Origin: Gordonia lacunae
GTDB taxonomy: Bacteria; Actinomycetota; Actinomycetes; Mycobacteriales; Mycobacteriaceae
NCBI RefSeq assembly: GCF_002149015.1
Contig: NZ_NGFO01000002.1
Span: 1-64,000 of the forward strand
Reading direction: 5' to 3'
DNA: 64,000 bases
This document shows, in pieces, positions 44,152-52,858 of this stretch (its first letter is position 1; each line of letters starts with the position of its first letter). The notes under the pieces were generated by a model. It made no database searches. It was not told where the DNA came from and was given only the letters and a program-made list of their open reading frames with translations. A program made the translations under genes and the position numbers.

Positions 44152-46157
44152 CGGGCCACCTCCGCGGGCGTGCCGGTGCCGGAGACGAAGGTCATGTCCT
44201 CGGCATCCGGTTCCCGCATCATCGTCCAGTAGTCGACGAGGCGCCACGGGCACGGCACGATGGCACGTCCGCTGCTGTTGCGGTAGTAGCTGTTGACCGG
44301 TCCACCGGTGTGCACCCAGACCGTCTCGTCGAGGGCTTTGTCGACTTCGGCGTTGTACTCGTCGAGCACTTCCGGCCGCACGTCCATGGAGGCGTGGTCG
44401 TGCTCCAGCAGATACTGCAGGCACTCCACCACGTAGTGGACCTGTTCCTCGCTCGTGATGTTGTGTCCGGCACCGTGATTCGGTGCCGAGTTCGGACCCG
44501 AGGTCACGAAGAGGTTCGGGAAGCCGGACACCTGCACACCCTTGTACGCGCGCGGATCCTCACCGCCCTTCCAGACGTCCGCCAGTTTCTGGCCGTCCCG
44601 ACCGACGATGTCGATCGTCGTCGTGAAATCGAGCGTGAAACCGGTGGCCAAGATGATCACATCGGCCGGGATGAACTCGCCCGTGGTGGTGTGCACACCG
44701 TCGGGGGTCACCCGCTCGAACGAGGCCCGGTGCAGCGAGACGTGGTCTCTCCTCAGCGCGGCGTAGAAACCGGGATCCTTGACGATCCGCTTGGCGTAGG
44801 GGCGGAAGTCCGGCGTCAACTTCTCGATGAGGTCGGGACGGTCCGGAAAGCTGTCCCGGAGATACTTCTGGGCGTTCTTCAGGACCATGTCGTTCTCGGC
44901 GGACGCGGAGAAGTGGCTGGCCGCCCACTCGGGGTCGACGCGCGGCAAGCGGTAGAGGTTGTCGGAGGCGAACCAGTAGGAACGCAGGCGGAACCATTGG
45001 TTGTAGAACGGGAGGTGTTCGAGCGCCCAGCGCTGTCCGGCCGGAACGTCGTGGACGACGGTGCGCTCGGGGACGATCCAGTGCGGGGTGCGGACGACCA
45101 CGTCGAGGGCCGACACCTTGTCGACGATGCTCGCCACGACCTGGACCGACGTGCAACCGGTTCCCAGGACGACGACCCGCTTGCCGGTGACATCGACGTC
45201 GGCGTCCCACTCGGCGGTGTGGACGACGCGACCGCCGAAAGTGTCCAGGCCCGGGACGTCGGGGATGTTGGCAGAGTTCAGCATCCCCAGCGCCGAGATC
45301 ACGGCCTTGGCACGGTGATGCTCGACGGCGCCGGAGCGGTCGCGTGTCACGACGTCCCAGATCTGGTCCTTCTCGGACCACGTCATGGACTGTACGGCGG
45401 TCTCGAGCCGGATGTGTTCGCGGAGCTCGTGCTTGGCGACCACGTCGAGCAGGTACTTCTGGTATTCGGGGCCTGTCGGGTAGTACCGGGACCAGTTCGG
45501 GTTCAATTCGAACGAATAGGAGTAGTAGTGGCTCGGCGTGTCGACAGCCGCGCCCGGATAGGTGTTCCGGGTCCAGGTGCCGCCGATCTCGTCGCGGGAT
45601 TCGAACACCGTGTAGGAGAACCCCGCCTGGCCCAACTTGATAGCGGCGTTGATACCGGTGATACCGGCACCGATGACGATCACCTCGAAGTCGGCCGGCG
45701 GCGGGACGGTCACCGGCACGTGCCGCTCGTCGGTGACGAAACCGGCCTGTTCACGCAGCAGCGGGATGAACTCCTCGTCGACCTCTTGCGAGGTGGCCAC
45801 CCGGGCCATCGCGGCGAACAGGTCGGGCGCGGGCACCTCGAGCTGCGTCGCGAGATCGGAGCCGGTGAGGATCTCCAGCGCCCGAGCCCGGATGTCGTCG
45901 GCCACGTCCTGCGGATACTGCCCGGCGGGCAGGGCATTCGGCGACGGAGTGCCGTAGTGCGTCCCGGGGCGGGAGTATTCGAGCCGGGAGCCGAATTCGT
46001 CGAGAAGTGCGGTGTCGCCGGTGAGATGCACGAGCGACATGAGCAGTGGCGCGGGATCACACTCCGCGAGCACATCGCGGAGCGAATCCGGATCGATTCG
46101 TGCGCCCGCGGGGTCGATTCCGCCGAGTTCGACTTCGGCAGAGATGGTGTCGGTCAT
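44148..46157 (-). CDS. Baeyer-Villiger monooxygenase with N-terminal extension
   Basis: 669 residues. The first Rossmann motif is GAGITG (163-168), the type I BVMO fingerprint is FGGRVVHTAEWD (307-318), and a second nucleotide site is at VVLGTGCTS. About 150 residues precede the FAD domain, as in the 4-hydroxyacetophenone monooxygenase group. It inserts oxygen next to a ketone using NADPH and O2, giving an ester or lactone. With an esterase and KstDs around, a 20-keto side chain or 17-keto ring D is a likely target. It is coupled by overlaps to KstD and an SDR. Confidence 0.88.
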   Translation of the reverse strand: MTDTISAEVELGGIDPAGARIDPDSLRDVLAECDPAPLLMSLVHLTGDTALLDEFGSRLEYSRPGTHYGTPSPNALPAGQYPQDVADDIRARALEILTGSDLATQLEVPAPDLFAAMARVATSQEVDEEFIPLLREQAGFVTDERHVPVTVPPPADFEVIVIGAGITGINAAIKLGQAGFSYTVFESRDEIGGTWTRNTYPGAAVDTPSHYYSYSFELNPNWSRYYPTGPEYQKYLLDVVAKHELREHIRLETAVQSMTWSEKDQIWDVVTRDRSGAVEHHRAKAVISALGMLNSANIPDVPGLDTFGGRVVHTAEWDADVDVTGKRVVVLGTGCTSVQVVASIVDKVSALDVVVRTPHWIVPERTVVHDVPAGQRWALEHLPFYNQWFRLRSYWFASDNLYRLPRVDPEWAASHFSASAENDMVLKNAQKYLRDSFPDRPDLIEKLTPDFRPYAKRIVKDPGFYAALRRDHVSLHRASFERVTPDGVHTTTGEFIPADVIILATGFTLDFTTTIDIVGRDGQKLADVWKGGEDPRAYKGVQVSGFPNLFVTSGPNSAPNHGAGHNITSEEQVHYVVECLQYLLEHDHASMDVRPEVLDEYNAEVDKALDETVWVHTGGPVNSYYRNSSGRAIVPCPWRLVDYWTMMREPDAEDMTFVSGTGTPAEVAR

Positions 46158-47050
46158 GGTTTGCCTTCCGGGAGCGGCACACCCATGCGGGTGAGCATGT
46201 CTCGTGGGTCTGATGGTGGGCGAAGGTCCAGGAGCTGGCGGCCACGACGATGCGCGGCGGCCGTGCACATCTCGTCGTCGGAGTGAATCCAGAACTCACC
46301 CTCGGCGATCTGCTCGATCATGTGCCCGGCGGCGTCGAGCGGATCGAGCCCCTTGGTCACGTTGTCGCGCTGCATGGCGTCGAAGACCGCGTTGGCGGTC
46401 GGATTGTCGGTCGGCGCCTCCCGCTGGGCCGCGAGGAAGATCTGGCTGCGGACCGAGTGCGGGATGATCGCGCTGACCTGGATCGGGGCTCCCACGATCG
46501 ACAGATCCTGGTGGAGGCACTCGGTCATCGCGAGCACCGCATGTTTGCTCACGATGTAGGGGCCCTGCACCGCAACCGCATTGAGCCCGCCGACCGAGGA
46601 CATGTTGGCGATACACGCCGGTGATCCCGCCTCGATCATCCGGGGTACGAAGGAACGGAGGCAGTAGAACACGCCGTCGACGTTGATCTGCATGAGGCGT
46701 CGCCATCGTGCTTCGTCGATCTCCCAGAGCAGTCCGGCCGATTCGATCCCCGCGTTGTTGATGAGCAGTTCGACGCTGCCGTGCCGGTCGAAGACCGCCT
46801 CGGCGAGTGCCTCGACCTCGTCGGCGCGGCTGACGTCGACGCCCTGCCCGTCGGCCCGCCCTCCGCCCGCGGAGATGTCGGCGGCGACCGCGGCAGCGCG
46901 ATCGGCGTCGATGTCCGCGACCACGACGGTCATCCCGAGAGATGCCAGCCGGCGCGCGAGTCCCTCGCCGATACCCGCGGCCGCTCCGGTGACCACCGCC
47001 GTACCAGTCGAGAAACGTTCTTGTGCAACAGCACCCATCGTCGTGCTCAT
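46154..47050 (-). CDS. short-chain dehydrogenase/reductase
   Basis: 298 residues; a second Met at 47038 could be the start. The cofactor site is TGAAAGIGEGLA, with NNAG in LLINNAGIES, and the catalytic residues lie in NMSSVGG and YIVSKHA. Asp after the second strand (VVADIDAD) points to NAD+. A long C-terminus (to MLTRMGVPLPEGKP) is typical of larger actinobacterial SDRs acting on hydrophobic alcohols. It overlaps the BVMO start, so alcohol oxidation and Baeyer-Villiger oxidation may be consecutive. Confidence 0.83.
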   Translation of the reverse strand: MSTTMGAVAQERFSTGTAVVTGAAAGIGEGLARRLASLGMTVVVADIDADRAAAVAADISAGGGRADGQGVDVSRADEVEALAEAVFDRHGSVELLINNAGIESAGLLWEIDEARWRRLMQINVDGVFYCLRSFVPRMIEAGSPACIANMSSVGGLNAVAVQGPYIVSKHAVLAMTECLHQDLSIVGAPIQVSAIIPHSVRSQIFLAAQREAPTDNPTANAVFDAMQRDNVTKGLDPLDAAGHMIEQIAEGEFWIHSDDEMCTAAAHRRGRQLLDLRPPSDPRDMLTRMGVPLPEGKP

Positions 47051-47057
47051 TCCTCTG

Positions 47058-47957
47058 TCAGAGCCCGGTGGGGCGGATGTTGGGGTTGCTCCACGACGGC
47101 GGCTCGCGGCGCGGCAGCTCGTCGCGCCCGTCCAGCGTGCGGACGACAGTGTCGGTCACCCACGGGTAGTGGAGGCTGAACGCGATCAACCCGGTTCGTT
47201 CCGCCGCCGGTGCCGTACACATCTCCAGCACGGTCTGCGCGAGGTATTCGACGGGTTCGGTCTCGTAACCGTCGGGGAGCAATGCCGCCGCACCGGGCGT
47301 CCGGATGGCTGTCGACGGACCGACGGCATTGACCGCGATGTTGTCGTCGAGCAATTCAGCGGCGAGTCCCTGGGTGAACCGGTGCTGTGCCGCCTTCGTC
47401 GCGGCGTAGATGACGTCGCCGGAGGTCTTGTTGTATTCGCGGAAAGGGCGGATCGGGCTCAGGCCGGTCGAGGACCCGATGTTGACGATCCAGCCGGCGC
47501 CGTTCTTCCGCATGTGAGGTATCGCCCTCTGCGACAACAGGAACGGCACCTTCAGGTAGTGCTCGACAGTGCGGTCGAACGTCTCCTCCCCCATCGTCTC
47601 GACAGGGCTGTAGTCGGCGAACCCCGCATTGTTCACCAGGATGTCGATGCCGCCGGCGGCCTCGGCCACGGCCTCGACGAGGCCGTCGCGATCGACCGGA
47701 TTCTCCAGGTCGGCCGGGATCGCGATCGCGATGCCGCCCGCTTCCTCGATCGCCTGGACGGTTTCGGCCAGTGACCCGGCGAGCAGGTGGTTCTCACCGT
47801 TGCGTACCGATGGTGACGGATCGGCCGACCGCGCCGTGACGACCACCGTCGCCCCTTCCGCTGCAAGGCGGCACGCGATCCCGCGCCCGATGCCGCGACT
47901 GCTGCCGGTGACCAGGGCGACCTTGCCCCTCAGCCGGCCCGCCACCTGTTGTGTCAT
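47058..47957 (-). CDS. short-chain dehydrogenase/reductase
   Basis: 299 residues from ATG 47957 (GGAGAAG ahead). It has TGSSRGIGRGIA, DILVNNAGFADYSP, Ser in IGSSTG and YAATKAA as Tyr-x3-Lys. There is an insertion of about 15 residues after the second strand (ARSADPSPSVRNGENHLLAG), found in SDRs with bulky substrates. First gene of a four-gene unit with the second SDR, BVMO and KstD; an operator-like site is 83 bases upstream. Confidence 0.83.
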   Translation of the reverse strand: MTQQVAGRLRGKVALVTGSSRGIGRGIACRLAAEGATVVVTARSADPSPSVRNGENHLLAGSLAETVQAIEEAGGIAIAIPADLENPVDRDGLVEAVAEAAGGIDILVNNAGFADYSPVETMGEETFDRTVEHYLKVPFLLSQRAIPHMRKNGAGWIVNIGSSTGLSPIRPFREYNKTSGDVIYAATKAAQHRFTQGLAAELLDDNIAVNAVGPSTAIRTPGAAALLPDGYETEPVEYLAQTVLEMCTAPAAERTGLIAFSLHYPWVTDTVVRTLDGRDELPRREPPSWSNPNIRPTGL

Positions 47958-48039
47958 GACCACTTCTCCGCACTTTCTGTGTTCTGCTTCACATCCCGCA
48001 CCATGCTCGACGGTCCGCCGCGGGGGCGGGCCGTGCCGG

Positions 48040-48054
48040 TCCACTCAATGGGAA
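48040..48054. promoter_or_regulatory. TCCC-N7-GGGA-like site before the SDR-BVMO-KstD unit
   Basis: GTCCACTCAATGGGA, one mismatch, 83 bases upstream of the start at 47957. Confidence 0.45.
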
Positions 48055-48061
48055 GCCGGAT

Positions 48062-49024
48062 TCACTGCGTCGGCGCGAGGACGTCGCGCATCATCTGCCA
48101 GACCTTCTCCCGCGCAGGAGGCGTCAGCGACAACTGGGGAAAGGTCAAGAACCCGTGGAACAATCCGTCGAACCGGTGCTCGATGACCGGGACACCGGCC
48201 GCGCGCAGGCGGTGCGCATAGTCCTCCCCGGCCGAGCACGGGGGATCGAGTTCGGCCGTCGCCACCACCGCCGCCGGCAGCCCGGCGAGCGACGTCGCGC
48301 GCGTCGGAATGATCCGGGCGCTGTCACGCCCATTCGGCGCGTACTGATCCCAGTACCATCGCATCGCCTTGGTGCTGTTGTAGTAACCGACTCCGTACCG
48401 CCGATACGACTCGGTCTCGAGGTCGTCGTCGATGACCGGGTAGAGCAGGACCTGGGCGATGATCGCCGGACCGCTCCGGTCGCGCGCGGCGATGCTTGCG
48501 GTGGCGGCCAGGTTGCCGCCGGCGCTGTCACCGGCGACCGCGATCCGGGCGGGATCTCCGCCATAACCGGCGATGTTCTCGGCCGTCCAGCAGATCGCCC
48601 GGTACATGTCCTCCATCGCCGCCGGCGCCGGGTTCTCCGGCGCCAGACGGTAATCGACCGACACCACGACGGCGCCGACCTCGGCCGCCATCGCCCGGCA
48701 GAACTCGTCGTGACTGTCGAGATCGCAGAACACGAAGCCACCACCATGCGCGAACACCACGACCGGCCGGGCATCACCTCGACGATCCCCGGAATGACTG
48801 TGTGGCACGTAAATCCGCACTCCGAGTCGGCTGCCGTCGGGTCCGTCGATCGCGATGTCACGGGCAACCGCCATGTCGGGCAGCCGCGACAACGGCGCCC
48901 GCCGGGACACGATGATGTCACGAAGTTCGGCGGGATCGTGTTCGGTCACGTCCGGGAACCCGGCCTCCAACGCCGACAGCATCGCCTCGACGTCGGGGTG
49001 CAGATCGCTTCTGCGTTCAGACAT
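48062..49024 (-). CDS. HSL-family esterase (alpha/beta-hydrolase)
   Basis: 320 residues. The hormone-sensitive-lipase motif HGGG at 93-96 forms the oxyanion hole; the triad is Ser167 (GDSAGGN), Asp260 (AELDPP) and His290 (GLFHGF). Such enzymes hydrolyse short acyl esters. Placed after the second BVMO, it is well suited to hydrolyse the ester or lactone the BVMO makes, for example a steroid 17-acetate from a 20-keto side chain. This pairing is known from progesterone breakdown in other microbes; the substrate here is inferred. Confidence 0.85.
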   Translation of the reverse strand: MSERRSDLHPDVEAMLSALEAGFPDVTEHDPAELRDIIVSRRAPLSRLPDMAVARDIAIDGPDGSRLGVRIYVPHSHSGDRRGDARPVVVFAHGGGFVFCDLDSHDEFCRAMAAEVGAVVVSVDYRLAPENPAPAAMEDMYRAICWTAENIAGYGGDPARIAVAGDSAGGNLAATASIAARDRSGPAIIAQVLLYPVIDDDLETESYRRYGVGYYNSTKAMRWYWDQYAPNGRDSARIIPTRATSLAGLPAAVVATAELDPPCSAGEDYAHRLRAAGVPVIEHRFDGLFHGFLTFPQLSLTPPAREKVWQMMRDVLAPTQ

Positions 49025-49042
49025 GCTGCAGCCCCTTTCTTC

Positions 49043-50644
49043 TCACGAGATCGCGAAGCCCTTGTAACCGGCCTCCGCGACTTCGGCGCAGATCTTCCCG
49101 TAGTTGCCGAATCCACCGATGTAGGGCATGAACACGCGAGGCTTGCCCTCGATGTTCGCGCCCATGTACCACGAGTTCGCGGTGGGGAAGAGCGTGCCGG
49201 CAGCCTTGGCGTTACACTCCGCGACCCAACTGTCGACGGCTTCCCTCTCCGCCTCGATCGTCGCCGCGTTGTGTCCATCGACATGGGCGATGCACGCCGC
49301 GATCCAGTCGATGTGTTGCTCGGCGCCGAGCACCATGTTCGCCAGCACGCTCGGGCTTCCGGCGCCGGTCACGAAGAACATGTTCGGGAACCCGTTGACG
49401 GCGAGCCCGAGGTAGGTGCGCGGCCCGGCCGACCACTCCTCGACCATCGTTCGCCCGGCCCGACCACGGATGTCGATGCGGGACAGCGAACCGGTCATGG
49501 CGTCGAACCCGGTGGCGTAGACGAGCATGTCGAGCGGGTACTCCTGATCGGTCGTGCGCACCCCACCGGGAGTGATCTCCTCGATCGGGGTGGCACGCAG
49601 GTTCACGAGGGTCACGTTGTCGCGGTTGAAGGTCTCGAAATAGCCGCTGTCGGTGACGATCCGCTTGGTCCCGATGGGGTGATCGGTCGGGATGAGCAAG
49701 TCGGCGACCGCCGGGTCCTTCACGATCTCCCGGATCTTCGCCTCGACGTACTCACGGGCGGTGTCGTTGGCCTCCCGGCTGATCGTCTGGTCGGGGAACG
49801 CCTTGGCGAACAGATAGCCGCCGCGGTGCCACCACTCGTCGTAGACGCGCTTGCGTTCGGCCTCGTCGACCTCCATCGCGCCCTTCGGGTACGGGGCGTT
49901 CGGGGTGCCGCCGCCACTCTCCCGGGACAATCGCCTGCGCTCGGCGTAGTTCGCCTTGACGTCGGCGATCATCTCCTCGGTGAGTGGCCGATTGCCGGCC
50001 GGGATCGAATAGTTCGGGCTGCGCTGGAAGACCACCACCTGCTTCGCCGTCTCGGCGATCACCGGGATCGACTGGATACCCGACGAGCCGGTGCCGATGA
50101 CACCGACACGTTTGCCGGCGAAAACGACTTCATGGTGGGGCCATTCGCCGGTGTGGTAGTTCTCCCCTTCGAAGAGGTCTCGTCCGGGGATGTCGGGCCG
50201 GTTGGTCGCCGACAAGACCCCGGTCGCCATGATGACGAAGCGCGCCCTCGTGGTGACCCCGGTGTCGGTGGAGATCGTCCACCGGGCGGTGTCCTCGTCG
50301 TAGACGGTCGAGGTCACCCGAGTGAGGAAGTCGTAGTGCGTGCGCAGATCGAACCGGTCCGCGACGTGTTCGATGTAGCTCAGGATCTCGGACTGCGTGG
50401 CGAATCGTTCCGACCAGGTCCACTCCTGCTGCAGGTCGTCGTCGAACGAGTACGAATAGTCGATGCTCTCGACGTCACACCGCGCGCCCGGGTAACGATT
50501 GTGATACCACGTCCCGCCCACGCCCTCGGCCGACTCGAACCCGTGAACGCTCAGTCCCTGCGAGCGGAGTCTGTACACCGCATAGAGGCCGGAGAGTCCC
50601 GCACCGATGACCGCCACATCGTGGTCGAAGTCCCTGATCGTCAC
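49043..50644 (-). CDS. Baeyer-Villiger monooxygenase (steroid/cyclohexanone monooxygenase type)
   Basis: 533 residues from a GTG at 50644 that overlaps the hsaC2 stop (GTGA). FAD motif GAGLSG (14-19), GGTWYHNRYPGARCD, the BVMO fingerprint FEGENYHTGEWP (158-169) and the NADPH motif GTGSSG. Size and pattern match CHMO/PAMO/steroid monooxygenase. It converts a ketone to an ester or lactone with NADPH and O2. It belongs to the unit kshA2-hsaA2-hsaC2-BVMO-esterase, joining nucleus degradation with side-chain or ring D oxidation. Confidence 0.9.
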   Translation of the reverse strand: MTIRDFDHDVAVIGAGLSGLYAVYRLRSQGLSVHGFESAEGVGGTWYHNRYPGARCDVESIDYSYSFDDDLQQEWTWSERFATQSEILSYIEHVADRFDLRTHYDFLTRVTSTVYDEDTARWTISTDTGVTTRARFVIMATGVLSATNRPDIPGRDLFEGENYHTGEWPHHEVVFAGKRVGVIGTGSSGIQSIPVIAETAKQVVVFQRSPNYSIPAGNRPLTEEMIADVKANYAERRRLSRESGGGTPNAPYPKGAMEVDEAERKRVYDEWWHRGGYLFAKAFPDQTISREANDTAREYVEAKIREIVKDPAVADLLIPTDHPIGTKRIVTDSGYFETFNRDNVTLVNLRATPIEEITPGGVRTTDQEYPLDMLVYATGFDAMTGSLSRIDIRGRAGRTMVEEWSAGPRTYLGLAVNGFPNMFFVTGAGSPSVLANMVLGAEQHIDWIAACIAHVDGHNAATIEAEREAVDSWVAECNAKAAGTLFPTANSWYMGANIEGKPRVFMPYIGGFGNYGKICAEVAEAGYKGFAIS

Positions 50645-51606
50645 GATGTCACTTCCTCGTCCTGGGCCGCTGCCACTTCCTCGTCCTGGGCCGCCCTGCG
50701 TGCCGCCTCTTTCGCCTCGCGCGCCCACATCCACTCATGACCCCAGTAGCTGTCGGCCGTGATTTCCTCTGCGGTGTAGTAACTCTCGTCGACGAGTTTC
50801 CCGCCGGTGCCGTACTCGATGTCCCAGCCGCCCGGAACGCGGACGTAGAAGGACACCATCTTGTCGTTGGTGTGCCGCCCGAGGGTCGAGGACACCGGGA
50901 AGTCGCGCGACATCACCTGGTCGTAGGCTCGCCCGACGGCGTCGAGTTCGTCGACCTCCACCATGACGTGGATCAGACCGGGATCGCGGCCCTCGAGGCT
51001 CGGCATGATCGCGAGACTGTGGTGCCGCTGGTTGACACCGAGGAAGCGGATGCGCAGCGGGCCGGCGCCGGGAGGCGACGGCATCCGGAACGCGCCGCGC
51101 GGAAGGAAACCGAGCGTCTCGGAGTAGAACCGATAGGACGCGTCGAAGTTCGTGGTCGGCATGACAACGTGGCCGAGGCCCTGCTGACCGGTGATGAACC
51201 GCTGACCGTACTTCGTGATCACCGGGCTGTGATCGAGAGCGGGGCCGTAGAAGATCTCCAGCGGCGTTCCGCCCGGATCCTTCAGCGAGATACCACCTTC
51301 GATCTTGCGGGCATCACACAGGTCTTGCGACATCGCCACGTGCTCGACGCCCTCGGCCTCGAGGGTGGCCACCAGCCGCCGCAGGGCGAGATGGTCACGG
51401 ACCTCCCAACCCACCGCGCTGACCCGATCGACGTCCGCACGCTCGACGGTGATCCGGGACGGGCGCTCGTCCATCCGGAAGTGCAACGCGTCGCCTTCGG
51501 GACCCGAACCGGGCGCGAAACCCAGTACGTCGTAACCCAGTTCACGCCAGCGGTCCATGTCGGTGGCCAGGACGCGCACGTATCCGAGACCCTTGATCTC
51601 TGTCAT
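50641..51606 (-). CDS. hsaC2: HsaC-like extradiol dioxygenase (copy 2)
   Basis: 321 residues with the same two-module layout as copy 1. Iron ligands by position are His146 (GLGHVV), His213 (LIHVMVEV) and Glu264 (WDIEY); the acid-base histidine is His196 in RHHSLAI. The C-terminus ends with a duplicated AAQDEEV peptide, from a short DNA duplication, which copy 1 lacks. It would cleave the catechol made by the neighbouring HsaA-like enzyme, perhaps with different ring substituents. It overlaps the BVMO by four bases. Confidence 0.88.
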   Translation of the reverse strand: MTEIKGLGYVRVLATDMDRWRELGYDVLGFAPGSGPEGDALHFRMDERPSRITVERADVDRVSAVGWEVRDHLALRRLVATLEAEGVEHVAMSQDLCDARKIEGGISLKDPGGTPLEIFYGPALDHSPVITKYGQRFITGQQGLGHVVMPTTNFDASYRFYSETLGFLPRGAFRMPSPPGAGPLRIRFLGVNQRHHSLAIMPSLEGRDPGLIHVMVEVDELDAVGRAYDQVMSRDFPVSSTLGRHTNDKMVSFYVRVPGGWDIEYGTGGKLVDESYYTAEEITADSYWGHEWMWAREAKEAARRAAQDEEVAAAQDEEVTS

Positions 51607-51634
51607 GTCGTTGTGCTCCTTCGGATTCGCCGGC

Positions 51635-52819
51635 TCAGATCATCACCCGCAGCGGACCCGCCGGGACGTCGACACCGAGCGAGGCCAATGCCGCCGCATG
51701 GTACGGGGTGCTGGTGACGTGGATCGCGTGGTGCAGACCCGCGTGGGCGTCGCGCCAGAATCGCTGGAGCGGGTTGTCCATCCGAAGCGCGTTCCCGCCC
51801 GAACGGTCGAATACCTCGTCGGCCGCCCGGACCGCACGCCAGGCCGAGCGGATCTGGTTGCGCCGCGCGGTGGCCCGGGTCTCGAAGTCGACCTCCTGGC
51901 CGGCGTCGACGAGATCCCAGATTCGGTCCACATTGCTCAACAACTGCTGGCGCGCCGCGTCGATCTCCGACGCCGCCTCGCCGAGCGCGTGCAGGACATA
52001 CGGATCGTCCTTGATCCTGGTGCCGGCGGCCCCGACCCGTTCCCGCTGGTAGTCGACGCCCGCGGCGAGCACACCCTCGCAGATCCCGATGGTCGCCGAG
52101 GTGATGCCGAGCGGGAACATGGTCGACCACGGCATGCGGTACAGCGTCTCGGTGACCCCGTACTCCTTGGCCGCCACTCCGTCGATGACCTCCTGCGACT
52201 TCATCACCCGGTAGTCCGGGATGAAGGCGTCGGTCACCACGATGTCCTTGCTGCCGGTCCCGCGCAGACCGACGACATCCCACGAGCCGTCGATGATCTC
52301 GTAGTCCGACCGCGGCAGGATGACGTGGAGTCCGGTCGGAGGCATGAGGGGCTTGCCGTCGTCGCCACCCACCATGGCGCCGAGGAAGATCCAGTCACAA
52401 TGGTCGGTTCCCGACGAGAACTGCCACCGGCCGGTCATGCGGTACCCACCCTGGACCGGGATCGCGACGCCGCCGGGCATGTACGGCGACGCCTGCCAGG
52501 TGTCGGAGTCGCCGCCGAGGACCTCGTCCTGGACCTTCGGATCGGCGAAGGCCAGCTGCCAGGGGTGCACACCGACGATGCCGCCGACCCAGCCCGCCGA
52601 GCCGTAGATGCTCCCCGTCTTCATCACGGTCTCGGCGAACTCGCGCGGGTGGGCTTCGTACCCGCCGTACTCCTTGCGCTGCAGGAGTCGGATGATCCCG
52701 GATCGTTTGAGGCCCTTGGCGACGTCATCGGACAGTCGGCCGAGTTTCTCCGATTCGTCGGCGCCGGACCGCAATTCGTCCGCGCTGTCGACGATCTTGT
52801 CGAGGACTTCATAGCTCAT
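51635..52819 (-). CDS. hsaA2: HsaA-like flavin-dependent monooxygenase (copy 2)
   Basis: 394 residues, equal in length to copy 1. Shared blocks are AGWVGGIVGVHPWQLAF, WDVVGLRGTGSKDIVV and DNPLQRFWRDAHAGLHHAIH. Several stretches differ strongly (for example SPYMPGGVAIPVQGGY), so it is an old paralogue, probably with another substrate preference. It should hydroxylate a phenolic secosteroid with reduced flavin, likely from the hsaB-like gene at 40731-41279. It lies between kshA2 and hsaC2. Confidence 0.87.
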   Translation of the reverse strand: MSYEVLDKIVDSADELRSGADESEKLGRLSDDVAKGLKRSGIIRLLQRKEYGGYEAHPREFAETVMKTGSIYGSAGWVGGIVGVHPWQLAFADPKVQDEVLGGDSDTWQASPYMPGGVAIPVQGGYRMTGRWQFSSGTDHCDWIFLGAMVGGDDGKPLMPPTGLHVILPRSDYEIIDGSWDVVGLRGTGSKDIVVTDAFIPDYRVMKSQEVIDGVAAKEYGVTETLYRMPWSTMFPLGITSATIGICEGVLAAGVDYQRERVGAAGTRIKDDPYVLHALGEAASEIDAARQQLLSNVDRIWDLVDAGQEVDFETRATARRNQIRSAWRAVRAADEVFDRSGGNALRMDNPLQRFWRDAHAGLHHAIHVTSTPYHAAALASLGVDVPAGPLRVMI

Positions 52820-52858
52820 GGTGTTCTCCTGGTGGGATGTCAGGTCGACCGCGGGCGG

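Noticed and set aside
48155-50740. 861-codon plus-strand frame opposite the esterase and BVMO genes
   Set aside because: It has no domain signal and is antisense to two well-supported enzymes.
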